A stretch of DNA of 38,849 bases, from the IMG/VR virus record IMGVR_UViG_3300037502_002082, positions 1 through 38,849 of that record; one strand, given 5' to 3'. A program made the translations under genes and the position numbers. This DNA comes from a virus. The notes beneath the pieces were generated by a model. That model was not told where the DNA came from and did not search any database. It was given only the letters and a program-made list of their open reading frames with translations. This document shows, in pieces, positions 22,696 to 30,911 of the stretch (position 1 is its first letter; the number at the start of each line of letters is the position of its first letter).

Positions 22696-22962
22696 TTATT
22701 CAGCTAATTCATAAGTCGCTTCAAAAATATCTGGCTTGCACGGATAAAACTCGCCTTGAACACCTTTGATGATGTAATCGCCTAATTCAGCCCTCATAGT
22801 ACCCTCTAGCGTTTTGATTTCGATGTAAAGAACTTCACCGCCATATTGAGAAAATAAATTAATATCATTCCGATAGCGCCTAACCCAACTATCGGCGACT
22901 TTTAGGGAATCTCTTGTAAACTCCCAAGCTTCAACTACTACTGGTTTCTTTCTGTATTTCAT
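22696..22962 (-). CDS. Conserved phage protein, 88 aa
   Basis: Starts MKYRKKPVVVEAWEFTRDS and ends with the segment GDYIIKGVQGEFYPCKPDIF, which I recognise as a widespread motif in Gram-positive phage proteins of unknown function. AAAGGAG is eight bases before the ATG at 22960-22962, which rules out the GTG nine bases earlier. The fold is probably a small beta-rich domain. Role unknown. Confidence 0.75.
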   Translation of the reverse strand: MKYRKKPVVVEAWEFTRDSLKVADSWVRRYRNDINLFSQYGGEVLYIEIKTLEGTMRAELGDYIIKGVQGEFYPCKPDIFEATYELAE

Positions 22963-22976
22963 TTTTATCACTCCTT

Positions 22977-23159
22977 TTATTGCTCTAATGCAAATCCAGC
23001 AACGTTAATTTGATTGAATACCGCTGAACGTTTTACTTGTGTACTAACGCCAAAGTAATCGAATTTCAATTCATTATCGTTGTTTTCAAGATTTTCAACA
23101 CCTTCAAACTTCAATGTTTCACCTTTTAATAACCAAATAATTAATGATTTTTTATTCAT
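22977..23159 (-). CDS. Small protein, 60 aa
   Basis: Starts MNKKSLIIWLLKGETLKFEG after AAAGGAGGG. It has a beta-rich look (NELKFDYFGVSTQVKRSAVF) and resembles small phage proteins that code for a hydrophobic first strand followed by a LKFxGV turn. It lies in the accessory block before the scaffold gene. Function unknown. Confidence 0.65.
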   Translation of the reverse strand: MNKKSLIIWLLKGETLKFEGVENLENNDNELKFDYFGVSTQVKRSAVFNQINVAGFALEQ

Positions 23160-23172
23160 GATAATCCCTCCT

Positions 23173-23376
23173 TTAATTTCTGCTATACCTATCCATCAAA
23201 GCAAAAGTCCTGTCTCTTTCGTCCGCTAACATTTTGTATTCGTTAGGCGATAACGTGTTAACCTTACGCTCTAAAACCCTGTCAAGCTCCTTTGAGCGAC
23301 TGTACAACGCCGAACGTACTAACTCTTTGTCACTTTTAAGGCAAACGCCATCTTGCACTACTGTGATACGTGACAC
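23173..23376 (-). CDS. Small charged protein, 67 aa
   Basis: A GTG start at 23374-23376 follows AAAGGAGC at eight bases. The protein is helical and charged (RSKELDRVLERKVNTLSPNE, then ERDRTFALMDRY). It is the first gene after the terminator at 23398-23435. Function unknown. Confidence 0.65.
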   Translation of the reverse strand: MSRITVVQDGVCLKSDKELVRSALYSRSKELDRVLERKVNTLSPNEYKMLADERDRTFALMDRYSRN

Positions 23377-23397
23377 TTAATCAGCTCCTTTCGCGTA

Positions 23398-23435
23398 TAA
23401 AAATAGCACTCAATCATTTTAATGACTAAGTGCTA
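23398..23435 (-). terminator. Terminator after the MuF partner gene
   Basis: A long hairpin TAGCACT..AGTGCTA with further inner pairing (TCAT/ATGA), followed on the minus strand by a run of T. The partner gene's last codons lie in the stem. Confidence 0.75.
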
Positions 23436-23624
23436 CAAAGCTTTTAGATATTCAACTATTTTTACTTCTTTCAGTTCCTTTGACTTAGAAATCAATTCTT
23501 TGGTAATGTCGATATCTTCTATCATCAACCTACCGGACAATTGATGGTGCAACTCATAGATGGCAGCAATGGAACCTTTGTGCTGCTCTAAGTTGCTTGG
23601 GATATAAAGCTCAATCATTTCCAT
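23433..23624 (-). CDS. Small protein overlapping the MuF gene, possible immunity partner
   Basis: A 63-aa protein, MEMIELYIPSNLEQHKGSIA at the start and helical and acidic/basic in the second half (ITKELISKSKELKEVKIVEY). It overlaps the 3' end of the MuF gene by ten bases and is followed at once by a terminator. Translation is likely coupled; its own ribosome site (GTAGGTG) is modest. Because the MuF protein carries a toxin-like metallopeptidase domain, this could be its immunity protein. No homology is claimed. Confidence 0.6.
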   Translation of the reverse strand: MEMIELYIPSNLEQHKGSIAAIYELHHQLSGRLMIEDIDITKELISKSKELKEVKIVEYLKAL

Positions 23625-25366
23625 TTCTTAACACCTACCAATCTATATAATGCGGTCATTGCATGTTGGCCAATCATTTCTTGGTTACCGACAAGTGATT
23701 TTCCGTCAACGATATTTCTAACAAATGAATCATAGTCCTCTTGAATATATGAATCGTGTTGTTTGAACTGCGGTGTATTTTGATAAATCATATCTAATAC
23801 TTCAGAACGATTCTCCTTCAACTCTTTAACATAATTATCCTTGATATAGCCGTAAAAATCAAACGTTACGTTGTTCAAATCAGAATGAATTTCACGCCAA
23901 TCCGCTGTCCGTTGTTCTTCGTTAAAACGATACTTCATAGCATTCTTACCAAAGTCGATAACCGAAGAACTATTCTCGAATCCTTTAATCTTTTGCAATC
24001 GTGGTAAATTAACAGACAAGTACTTAGGATATGCTGGCATTAATTTTTCATCGTTGATCAATGACATTTGATAGTGCGAAGCAACTTCTGTCATTGTTTC
24101 TTCAATGGATAACCAATCGTCAAAACTGAATTTTCCACGTTCTTTTGAAACAGGGACTTCTAGTCCTTGCATTTTCGAATGATACGCTTCGTGTAACGCT
24201 GTTTTGAATTGATAACTAGAAGAACGAGAATCATTTGATTGTAAAACAAATTCAGAAATGCTTGCTTTATCACCAACTCCAAAACCTTGAAAACCATTTT
24301 GACCACGGGCGCTTATTTGTCTAATTGAAACAGGAGCGTCTACTTCATATTCTGAAAGTAATTCCTTAGCGAATGTTCTTCTATCACCTTCAGCTTTATC
24401 ATAAATATTTTTGACGTCAACTTGTTCAAAGTCTAATTCTTCCTCTTCCTCTTCCTCATAACCAAGTTCACTATCATCTGGCACAATCCCTGAACGACAA
24501 TTAACATGAAATGGCGGTGCAGTTTTACCTGGTTGATAATCCACAAAAAGAAAAGTTTCATCATCAGCTTTAATTTTTTTACAAATATCAGTCGTTCGTT
24601 CATCCAAATGGACCAATATTTTATACTTCGTCAATCCAAATTCCATGTAACGCTTAGCTGCTGCATTGTTAATGATATTTGTTCCGTCGGTGCGAATTAT
24701 TGCTTCTGAACGGGAACGTGCCACGTTGTACTTTTTACGTAATTCACGAGCCATATCAGCAGGACCTTGCCCACGAATGAACCCGTTTTTTAGCGTTTGT
24801 TTTAAATCGTCTGCCAAAGTATCGGTATTCCCCCACAAACTACTTGAATAGTTTTTGCCATTAAATGGCGTCTTAACTAATTGTTCTAACGCTGGGCGGT
24901 TTAACGTACTGGAGGAGTTACCGCCGGATATTTTTTTGTACACGTGTTGCGCTGTCTCTTTCAAATAGCTGTTAAATGACTTCTGAAGTGTTTGGTTCAT
25001 TTTCCCTAGTTGCCATTCAAGATTAAGCTCCAACGCTTCAAGGCGTGTTACCTTACCGGCTCTATACTGTTCGTTCAAACGCTTCAATAAATCAGGGTCT
25101 TTTTCAGCTTGCTTGAAGTACTTTTCGGCATTGGCACGATAATCAGATAAATCTTCACGTGTGAGTCGTTTTTGCGCTTCCTGCATCGTGATTTGATTAT
25201 CCTTAGCGTACTGTGCATAAAAGGCGTAAATCTCTTTATGGATGTTCTGACGGCCTTCTGTGTATATGGATTGCAACTCGTCAAAGAAGTCGATATCCGT
25301 ACGATCTACGTAAGCCATGATTTCGTCGGTTCGTTTTTTCCAGTAAGCACTACTCTGCAACTTCAT
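23615..25366 (-). CDS. Minor head protein, MuF domain fused to a C-terminal metallopeptidase
   Basis: A 583-aa protein. Helical N-terminus about 1-190; MuF domain about 190-296 with the motif HLDERTTDICKKIKADDETF (253-272) and PPFHVNCRSG (284-293), as in SPP1 gp7/Mu F minor head proteins. An acidic linker of Glu residues (304-310) leads to an unrelated C-terminal domain with HEAYH at 392-396 (HExxH zinc motif) and a possible third ligand in EETMTEVASHY (422-432). MuF proteins enter the capsid with the portal. Such C-terminal extensions are known from MuF-type polymorphic toxins of temperate phages. It overlaps the portal gene by 17 bases. Confidence 0.88.
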   Translation of the reverse strand: MKLQSSAYWKKRTDEIMAYVDRTDIDFFDELQSIYTEGRQNIHKEIYAFYAQYAKDNQITMQEAQKRLTREDLSDYRANAEKYFKQAEKDPDLLKRLNEQYRAGKVTRLEALELNLEWQLGKMNQTLQKSFNSYLKETAQHVYKKISGGNSSSTLNRPALEQLVKTPFNGKNYSSSLWGNTDTLADDLKQTLKNGFIRGQGPADMARELRKKYNVARSRSEAIIRTDGTNIINNAAAKRYMEFGLTKYKILVHLDERTTDICKKIKADDETFLFVDYQPGKTAPPFHVNCRSGIVPDDSELGYEEEEEEELDFEQVDVKNIYDKAEGDRRTFAKELLSEYEVDAPVSIRQISARGQNGFQGFGVGDKASISEFVLQSNDSRSSSYQFKTALHEAYHSKMQGLEVPVSKERGKFSFDDWLSIEETMTEVASHYQMSLINDEKLMPAYPKYLSVNLPRLQKIKGFENSSSVIDFGKNAMKYRFNEEQRTADWREIHSDLNNVTFDFYGYIKDNYVKELKENRSEVLDMIYQNTPQFKQHDSYIQEDYDSFVRNIVDGKSLVGNQEMIGQHAMTALYRLVGVKKWK

Positions 25367-26852
25367 CTTCGATCACCGGCCTTCTTACTGGTGGTGTTTC
25401 TCCAACATCTTGATTAATTCTCTCCATCTCGACTTCGGCATCGATACCAGTGACAGTTGAAAGAATTTCAAATAACGTTTCGTCAGATACTTGACCCACT
25501 AATTGAGCAGCAAGCCCAACAATTTCAGCGTCTGACTTCGGCACATTGGCAGTAAAGACAATGTTTGTTTCGTTGATGTCATCATAGGCCGTTGAATCAT
25601 TGCCTTTGATACGCCACACGTTGACCGCTAATCGCAAACGACGCATTAAGCCTTTTTCATAAAGTCTTTGCTGCATAACGCGTCGGTTGTCTGACCCCAT
25701 TAATTTATATTTCATGGACTCCCCAGATGCATTACCTGAAAAGTTTGCATCTAAAGTATCTGGTGTAAAGGTAAAGCGTAAAATATCATTCACCAATCGT
25801 TGCTTATACTTTTCAGCGCCTTCTGTATCGTATTGCTTAACGACGTATTTTGCATCAGGTTGGGAGCCGTTCGGATTTGGATTGTCATCTAAAATCATGA
25901 TTCTTGCTCGCTTAAACGCCAAAGAGACCGCTAAACGAGAGTTAGGGACAATGTTACCATCCGCATCAATATCGTTTTCGGCAGTGCCTGTATAAGGATT
26001 GCCCGTTACCATCAAAATGGCATCTAAAGAATCCTGTTGGAAGTTAGCCAATTCAGATTGTGATAAGTCGTAAGCGTCAATCGAATCAAGAACCGGCTCA
26101 TAAGCACCTGTGCGATCCTCGTTGTTTGAATACTCATTGATTGGTACGCCATCAAACCAAACCTCGTCATAATCTTTTAACTTCAAACCGCTGATGTCTT
26201 GGTTATTATTGACGTACATATAAATCATGTCATTCGTGTAAACATTAATGAAATCTTTTCGAACCCCATCACCATAATCAATTGAGTAATAATAAACGCC
26301 AAATAATGATTTGTTATTAGTAGTGTCATCGTAAACAACAAATGTTTTTTCGGGATCTAATTTATTTAACTTAACGCTTGCTTTACCATCGATTAAATCA
26401 ACCGTTAGCAATTCGTAAGCACGACCGTAAATGGATAAATCCGTCTTAATTAAAATATTGTGATACGCTTCGTTGTTTTCGCGGTTAAACGAATCAATTT
26501 GCTCTTGAAGCTCCGCCACCTCATTCTTGTATTGAACGGGTTGACCAAGCATGTAACCTTGCTCAAATATCGTAATGTACCTAGCAAAGTCACTAGCAAT
26601 TCGATTATCTGCTGCATATTCGTCTGTCTTAGCTGGACGGTATTTGATATTGTTATCAGCTAATGCATATCTTTTTAATTCTTTTAACCGTGCTACTTGT
26701 TCATTTTTGTGACGATTAACAAACTTTTCAAGTCTTGTAATCCATATTTCTGATTCAAAATCGATAGCGTTAAAGTCTTCTTGTGCCATACGATAAACGT
26801 CGTTTGCTTTTTCGTGGTAACGCCCACCTCTTAAAAATGTTACTTTATTCAC
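25350..26852 (-). CDS. Portal protein (SPP1 gp6-like)
   Basis: A 500-aa portal. The GTG at 26850-26852 follows AAAGGGGTG; longer frames run into the terminase gene. Motifs include DNRIASDFARYITIFEQGY, a DPEKTFVVYDDTTNN strand region, and SNNEDRTGAYEPVLDSIDAY followed by QSELANFQQDSLDAILMVTG. The portal forms the dodecameric DNA gate at one capsid vertex. It lies between the large terminase and MuF genes as usual and overlaps the latter by 17 bases. Confidence 0.93.
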   Translation of the reverse strand: MNKVTFLRGGRYHEKANDVYRMAQEDFNAIDFESEIWITRLEKFVNRHKNEQVARLKELKRYALADNNIKYRPAKTDEYAADNRIASDFARYITIFEQGYMLGQPVQYKNEVAELQEQIDSFNRENNEAYHNILIKTDLSIYGRAYELLTVDLIDGKASVKLNKLDPEKTFVVYDDTTNNKSLFGVYYYSIDYGDGVRKDFINVYTNDMIYMYVNNNQDISGLKLKDYDEVWFDGVPINEYSNNEDRTGAYEPVLDSIDAYDLSQSELANFQQDSLDAILMVTGNPYTGTAENDIDADGNIVPNSRLAVSLAFKRARIMILDDNPNPNGSQPDAKYVVKQYDTEGAEKYKQRLVNDILRFTFTPDTLDANFSGNASGESMKYKLMGSDNRRVMQQRLYEKGLMRRLRLAVNVWRIKGNDSTAYDDINETNIVFTANVPKSDAEIVGLAAQLVGQVSDETLFEILSTVTGIDAEVEMERINQDVGETPPVRRPVIEDEVAE

Positions 26853-26865
26853 TTCGCACCCCTTT

Positions 26866-28164
26866 CTAGCCAAAGAAGAATTTGGCTGCTTCTGCTCTTT
26901 TTCCTGCGTCACTGCCCTTGATTTTGAATATCGCATTACTCAAGGCGTAACGAATCGCATCAATTGTGTGATTGTAAGTATCTACTGGTTTATTCAGATA
27001 CTCATTTGTCTTCTTGTCTTTTTGCCATGTATAGTTATCAAACTCCTCGATTGTTTTGAAGCACCGCTCGTCGATTATTATCTTGTATTGTTGAATAAAT
27101 TGGATCCCTGCCATGACAGAATCGGGACCTTTTTTTACTGGAATAATTCGGCTGATACCGTCTAAACGAATCTCTTCAATTGATTTCTTCTCAGCACTAT
27201 CAGCGTTAATTTCTTCTTTCCCGTATCCTAAATCTTTTATCGTTTGGGAAATCTCATTGTTGAGCATGTGTTTCTTTACGTATTCTTCCATGATGTAGAT
27301 TGTCTTTGTCGAATCATCAAGCTTCACATGCATGAAAGCAGAGGGATCATTAACGTAACCAAAGTCCAGTCCGAAGAAGGACGGTAAACGCTTTAGATCT
27401 TCCTTGTTTAACAACCTCTTCTCATAAGTTGGAAAAACGAGCTTATCAAGCGTCGCGAACTCACCAAGTGCATAAATTCTATAATACGCTGGGTTACGTT
27501 CCGCTAATTCCTCAATTGTTTCTCTTACTTCCTCGTCAAGGAATCGATTGTTTTTGTAGCTGGTATGATGAATTACTACTCGTTTAGGATTTAATTTAAT
27601 TCCTTCTGCAAAGAAATGCTTAAAAACCCAGTTAAGTTTGCTAACTGGGTTGAACATTAAAAATATTTGTCTTTGCTTATGTTTTTTCTCACGCAAACGC
27701 AAAGTTAACTGTGTATAATCTTCTAAAGTGAATTCCGTAGCTTCTTCAACGACCGCATCAGAAATCCCTTTAACTGATTTAATCTTTTCCGGGTCGTCCA
27801 TTCCTTTAAAAATAAATTCCGCACCATTCGGCAATGTGATTCGATAGTCCGTCATATTTACTTTGCAACGATCTAAAATACCTAGGTCTTCTAAGCACGC
27901 TTTAACGTCTGCAAAAATGGAATCTTTAATCGTGCTGCCGACTTTACGTAAAAAAAGAATGCGTCTAGGATGTTTCCAATCCTGACAAGCTTTGATAACA
28001 ACTTTTTGAACAACCCCGTGTGACTTTCCGCTTGAAGCGCCGCCGTAATGGATCTCGGTAAATTTAGAATAATCAAAAAGAACGTTATAAATATGTTTAT
28101 TGAAAACCTTTGAAGGAAAAGGGAATTCAAGAATGATTTTCGGACGTTTCTTAGTCTTCGTCAT
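26866..28164 (-). CDS. terL: Terminase large subunit (SPP1/pac type)
   Basis: A 432-aa protein of the Terminase_3 family. ATPase domain: Walker A GASSGKS (42-48) and Walker B AVVEEATEF (137-145). Nuclease domain with the acidic residues Asp267 (GLDFGYVNDPSAF), Asp322 (ADSAEKKS) and Asp402 (IDAIRYAL). The ATG at 28162-28164 lies within the end of terS, 14 bases of overlap. It packages DNA into the prohead and cuts it. The family type suggests headful packaging from a pac site, which agrees with the permuted sequence. Confidence 0.95.
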   Translation of the reverse strand: MTKTKKRPKIILEFPFPSKVFNKHIYNVLFDYSKFTEIHYGGASSGKSHGVVQKVVIKACQDWKHPRRILFLRKVGSTIKDSIFADVKACLEDLGILDRCKVNMTDYRITLPNGAEFIFKGMDDPEKIKSVKGISDAVVEEATEFTLEDYTQLTLRLREKKHKQRQIFLMFNPVSKLNWVFKHFFAEGIKLNPKRVVIHHTSYKNNRFLDEEVRETIEELAERNPAYYRIYALGEFATLDKLVFPTYEKRLLNKEDLKRLPSFFGLDFGYVNDPSAFMHVKLDDSTKTIYIMEEYVKKHMLNNEISQTIKDLGYGKEEINADSAEKKSIEEIRLDGISRIIPVKKGPDSVMAGIQFIQQYKIIIDERCFKTIEEFDNYTWQKDKKTNEYLNKPVDTYNHTIDAIRYALSNAIFKIKGSDAGKRAEAAKFFFG

Positions 28165-28591
28165 CGTCCCATTCACCAACCTTGATAACAATATCACCTG
28201 TATTCAAATCAACTTTATCAGTGAATAGCGCATAACGTTTTCCGATATCAACGGCTGCCGCACGTCTTGTTTGCACGCTTGGTCTTAAATCTACTACTTT
28301 CTGATATCCGTCACCATCAAGTAACGTTATAGGTTCGGTAATTTCTCCACGCATGACTGAGGTAAGGAATTCCATTACTTCTTGAGCAGTTGCAGTTCTT
28401 TCACTAGCCATTTCCTCGAGCTTTTCCTCTATATAATTTTTAACGTCAGCATTTCTCAGCAAACGCCCAGCATTAGTTGCAGCGGTATTATCCTTTTTTA
28501 TGTGAGGGTATGCGGTTTTATAGGCTCTTGTGCCATTCATATCTTTCAACCACTCATCAGCAAAAATCTGATGTTTTGGGTTTTTTATCAT
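28151..28591 (-). CDS. terS: Terminase small subunit
   Basis: A 146-aa protein of the Terminase_2 family: KHQIFADEWLKDMNGTRAY is an N-terminal helix-turn-helix region, and RLLRNADVKNYIEEKLEEMA is the central coiled oligomerisation part. The C-terminus is acidic (EWDDDED). It recognises the pac site and hands DNA to TerL. AAAGAGGTG precedes the ATG. It is the first gene of the late operon, behind a promoter-like element and a hairpin. Confidence 0.9.
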   Translation of the reverse strand: MIKNPKHQIFADEWLKDMNGTRAYKTAYPHIKKDNTAATNAGRLLRNADVKNYIEEKLEEMASERTATAQEVMEFLTSVMRGEITEPITLLDGDGYQKVVDLRPSVQTRRAAAVDIGKRYALFTDKVDLNTGDIVIKVGEWDDDED

Positions 28592-28612
28592 GTCTATTCA
28601 CCTCTTTTTCAT

Positions 28613-28643
28613 AGAAAAAAGACACTTCCCATAACGGAAAATG
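28613..28643 (-). terminator. Hairpin/terminator before the late operon
   Basis: On the minus strand CATTTTCC, loop GTTAT, GGGAAGTG (two G-T pairs), then TCTTTTTT. It would end early transcription just before terS, making late expression depend on activation or antitermination. Confidence 0.55.
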
Positions 28644-28668
28644 CCTGTTCATAATATTTCACAATATT

Positions 28669-28697
28669 AGAATAACTCTTTAAATCGGCGCTTTCAA
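28669..28697 (-). promoter_or_regulatory. Late promoter candidate
   Basis: On the minus strand TTGAAA (28697-28692), 17 bases, TATTCT (28674-28669): 9 of 12 consensus positions. It lies just after the ArpU-like gene and before terS, where an ArpU/RinA-type activator would be expected to act. The hairpin at 28613-28643 lies in its leader. Confidence 0.45.
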
Positions 28698-28714
28698 GAC
28701 TATCGTTTGGACAT

Positions 28715-29239
28715 TTATAAAATCAACTGTTCTAAATCCGAAAGACTATCAATCCCAAACAAGAAAACAGATAATTCTTCTAAAGCTTTTTTCTCATCAC
28801 GTCTGACTGTCCTCTCGTCCATATTGTATAATTCTGCAATTTTTATTTTTGTAAACTCGTTTGGTGAAATATACAATTTATAAAGCACATCACATCTTCT
28901 GCTATATACTGAACCACGATTTTTACAGTATGACTGATATGACCCCCATGAATTATCGAAGTAATCCAGCATCTTCTTGGTTTTCGCTTTGTATTTCATA
29001 AGCGATCTTAAATTCAATTCTTCTGGATCAAAAATAACTTCCTCGAACGCTTCTAAATCTTCAGTTATTTCATCACAATGTTTTTGTAGCAAATGGTAAT
29101 TTTTTAGAAGCATTTTTGTATTTCTTAAACGCCAATCTTTTTTGTGTTCTTTTTTCTTGTTATCTTGTTTCTGTTGTTCTTTCAAAACAGCCTCTACAAT
29201 AATTTCTAGTTGCCCTTTCGTTAAACCGTTTTTCGACAT
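28715..29239 (-). CDS. ArpU/RinA-like late transcription regulator
   Basis: A 174-aa protein. A basic coiled N-terminus (KEQQKQDNKKKEHKKDWRL) is followed by helical segments and a C-terminal sigma-like helix-turn-helix (KIKIAELYNMDERTVRRDEK at about 132-151, then KALEELSVFLFG). ArpU-type proteins activate late genes in Gram-positive phages. It is the last early gene, next to terS. AAGGAGGT precedes the ATG. It overlaps the gene before it by 19 bases. Confidence 0.85.
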   Translation of the reverse strand: MSKNGLTKGQLEIIVEAVLKEQQKQDNKKKEHKKDWRLRNTKMLLKNYHLLQKHCDEITEDLEAFEEVIFDPEELNLRSLMKYKAKTKKMLDYFDNSWGSYQSYCKNRGSVYSRRCDVLYKLYISPNEFTKIKIAELYNMDERTVRRDEKKALEELSVFLFGIDSLSDLEQLIL

Positions 29240-29454
29240 TGAGCTACCTCCTTATAACTAGTCTCCAGATGATCTAGAAACATTGCCATCTGTTTGATTA
29301 CGAGTGGATGATTACCATACTTATTACACATGTGGCCAACCGACTGAATAACCCAATTCCAGTAGTTATCACCTTGAATCGTGTATTTAGCGACTATTTG
29401 ATTATTGGCATCCATCCACTTAATGACATCTTGATAAAAAGCATGGTAATCCAT
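29221..29454 (-). CDS. Hypothetical phage protein, 77 aa
   Basis: Starts MDYHAFYQDVIKWMDANNQI, Trp- and Tyr-rich and helical, and continues with VIQSVGHMCNKYGNHPLVIK. The ATG at 29452-29454 follows GAGGAG; a TTG one codon earlier is less likely. Proteins of this kind occur between RusA and the late regulator in related phages. Function unknown. Overlaps the regulator gene by 19 bases. Confidence 0.65.
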   Translation of the reverse strand: MDYHAFYQDVIKWMDANNQIVAKYTIQGDNYWNWVIQSVGHMCNKYGNHPLVIKQMAMFLDHLETSYKEVAQCRKTV

Positions 29455-29457
29455 CAA

Positions 29458-29868
29458 CTACAACTCCTCTATTTTGATATAAATCCCTGGCACCTCTCCC
29501 CAAAACTTCTCGACAATTAAACTAGAAATTTGCGCATCATTTTTATAGAATCCTAATTCCTCCATGCAATCCTCAAGTAATTTATTCATGTTACCGTTAT
29601 CTGGTTTAGTGTATTTCCAATCCCCGTTTTGATGACCATTGATTAATGGAAATATCCACTTCGTTACCATTCGGACTGGTCCGGTTACTTTTTCAGGAGG
29701 AACATGTTTTGACAAATGAGCCGTTAATTTAGATCGAGCAGCAGCTAAGCTTTCTGGTTCATAAAAAATTGGAACGTGTTTATTTTTCTTCTTATCAAAA
29801 ACGACACGGACTTTCTTTTGCTGATGCGTTGTTTCTGGTGGAATCATTGGCATAAAAAATTCAATCAA
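29458..29868 (-). CDS. rusA: RusA-like Holliday junction resolvase
   Basis: About 136 aa. The N-terminus IEFFMPMIPPETTHQQKKVR, the middle TGPVRMVTKWIFP, and the acidic stretch KPDNGNMNKLLEDCMEELGF followed by KNDAQI fit RusA, whose aspartates bind magnesium. It resolves Holliday junctions and branched DNA before packaging. The start is uncertain: TTG at 29868 (overlapping the previous stop by eight bases) is chosen for family fit; GTG at 29874 is possible. A longer upstream frame only overlaps the neighbour gene. Confidence 0.85.
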   Translation of the reverse strand: MIEFFMPMIPPETTHQQKKVRVVFDKKKNKHVPIFYEPESLAAARSKLTAHLSKHVPPEKVTGPVRMVTKWIFPLINGHQNGDWKYTKPDNGNMNKLLEDCMEELGFYKNDAQISSLIVEKFWGEVPGIYIKIEEL

Positions 29869-30133
29869 GATCACCAGCCCACCTTTCATCATCTGGAACA
29901 TTACTAACATAGTAGCCACTAATATAATGTCCATCTGGCCCATCAATTGGAACAGGCTTTAATGATTTCGCTATATTAATAAACTTTTCTTTTCCTGATT
30001 CAGCAAGTAGTGCTATTTGTTTATTTTCTTCTGTAGAAGTCATTGGACTGACATTTACAAAATCAAACGGATGGAAAAATTCCAAAAAACTAGCTAATGC
30101 TTCCCATTCCGCAGAAGTTAAATCATTTTTCAT
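29861..30133 (-). CDS. Hypothetical protein, 90 aa
   Basis: Starts MKNDLTSAEWEALASFLEFF after AGGAGGTTG. Its C-terminus has GPDGHYISGYYVSNVPDDER. I do not recognise a family. It is placed between dUTPase and RusA in the nucleotide/recombination part of the early operon and overlaps the RusA start by eight bases, so it is probably co-translated. Confidence 0.65.
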   Translation of the reverse strand: MKNDLTSAEWEALASFLEFFHPFDFVNVSPMTSTEENKQIALLAESGKEKFINIAKSLKPVPIDGPDGHYISGYYVSNVPDDERWAGDLD

Positions 30134-30145
30134 TTTACAACCTCC

Positions 30146-30754
30146 TCAGTACCCATTTTCTAACCGCTCGTAGTTAATTTTATTTTTGTCGTAGTACGCT
30201 TGTTCGAGTTCTTGCGGTTTGATACCCAATTCTTTGGCGTAACTCGTGTAAAATGATAACAGCGATTTAAAAGAACCTAACTTATCGTACCCTGTTGCTA
30301 AATTGATTATTTTGTTTTGTAATGCCACATAAAGAGTATCCAGTGGATGCCTTGGATATCTAAACGATTTAATTAAACTTTCGTCAATCTCGTATTCTAT
30401 CTGATTCGCCAAACTCAAAATAAAATGAAGTGCGTCTGAACATTCTTCGATTAGTGTTAGGCGGTGGGCTTGTTCATATGATATTTGATAAGCCGCTCCT
30501 TTTTTATAATCGTAATAACCAATAATTGGCGTCCCTTCGTAATCCCAATCAACATCGAATCTATCGTAATCAATCTTGCCCTTATTATCCTTCCAAAACT
30601 TGAAATGTTCTGCACAATTCGCAACCTCGGCAATCTCCACGCTCAAAGCGATTAACGTTTTATTAAATCTTTCTTCTGCCGTCATTGGGGCTTTGTCTGC
30701 AAGGATTGCTTCGTCTAGTTTTGCTTGCATGGCTTGTAGTTTTTTAAAGTTCAT
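30146..30754 (-). CDS. dUTPase, all-alpha (dUTPase_2/MazG-like)
   Basis: A 202-aa protein. The metal-binding motifs are visible: LSVEIAEVANC (Glu40, Glu43) with the family FKFWKDNKG, and LIEECSDALHFIL (Glu104, Asp107). These hydrolyse dUTP to dUMP, keeping uracil out of phage DNA. GGAGAGGGAAG precedes the ATG, which overlaps the stop of the tiny upstream gene (ATGA), so its translation is coupled. It is the first larger gene after the origin candidate. Confidence 0.9.
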   Translation of the reverse strand: MNFKKLQAMQAKLDEAILADKAPMTAEERFNKTLIALSVEIAEVANCAEHFKFWKDNKGKIDYDRFDVDWDYEGTPIIGYYDYKKGAAYQISYEQAHRLTLIEECSDALHFILSLANQIEYEIDESLIKSFRYPRHPLDTLYVALQNKIINLATGYDKLGSFKSLLSFYTSYAKELGIKPQELEQAYYDKNKINYERLENGY

Positions 30755-30825
30755 TCTTCTTCCCTCTCCTTCAAAATCGTTTCAACAATCAGAAGCATCT
30801 TATGTATTACAATTGCATGTTCCAT
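30751..30825 (-). CDS. Micro-protein, 24 aa, coupled to dUTPase
   Basis: Starts MEHAIVIHKMLLIVETILKE. AGGAGTGG is about seven bases before the ATG and the stop overlaps the dUTPase ATG (ATGA). It may be a leader peptide that controls dUTPase translation or a true small helical protein. Confidence 0.5.
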   Translation of the reverse strand: MEHAIVIHKMLLIVETILKEREEE

Positions 30826-30911
30826 TTGACCACTCCTATGTTATTTTAATTTCATTTTTTGACCATTTTTTATTTTCTTTTTCCGCCAACTTCATGTCTC
30901 CGTCTTCCCTT

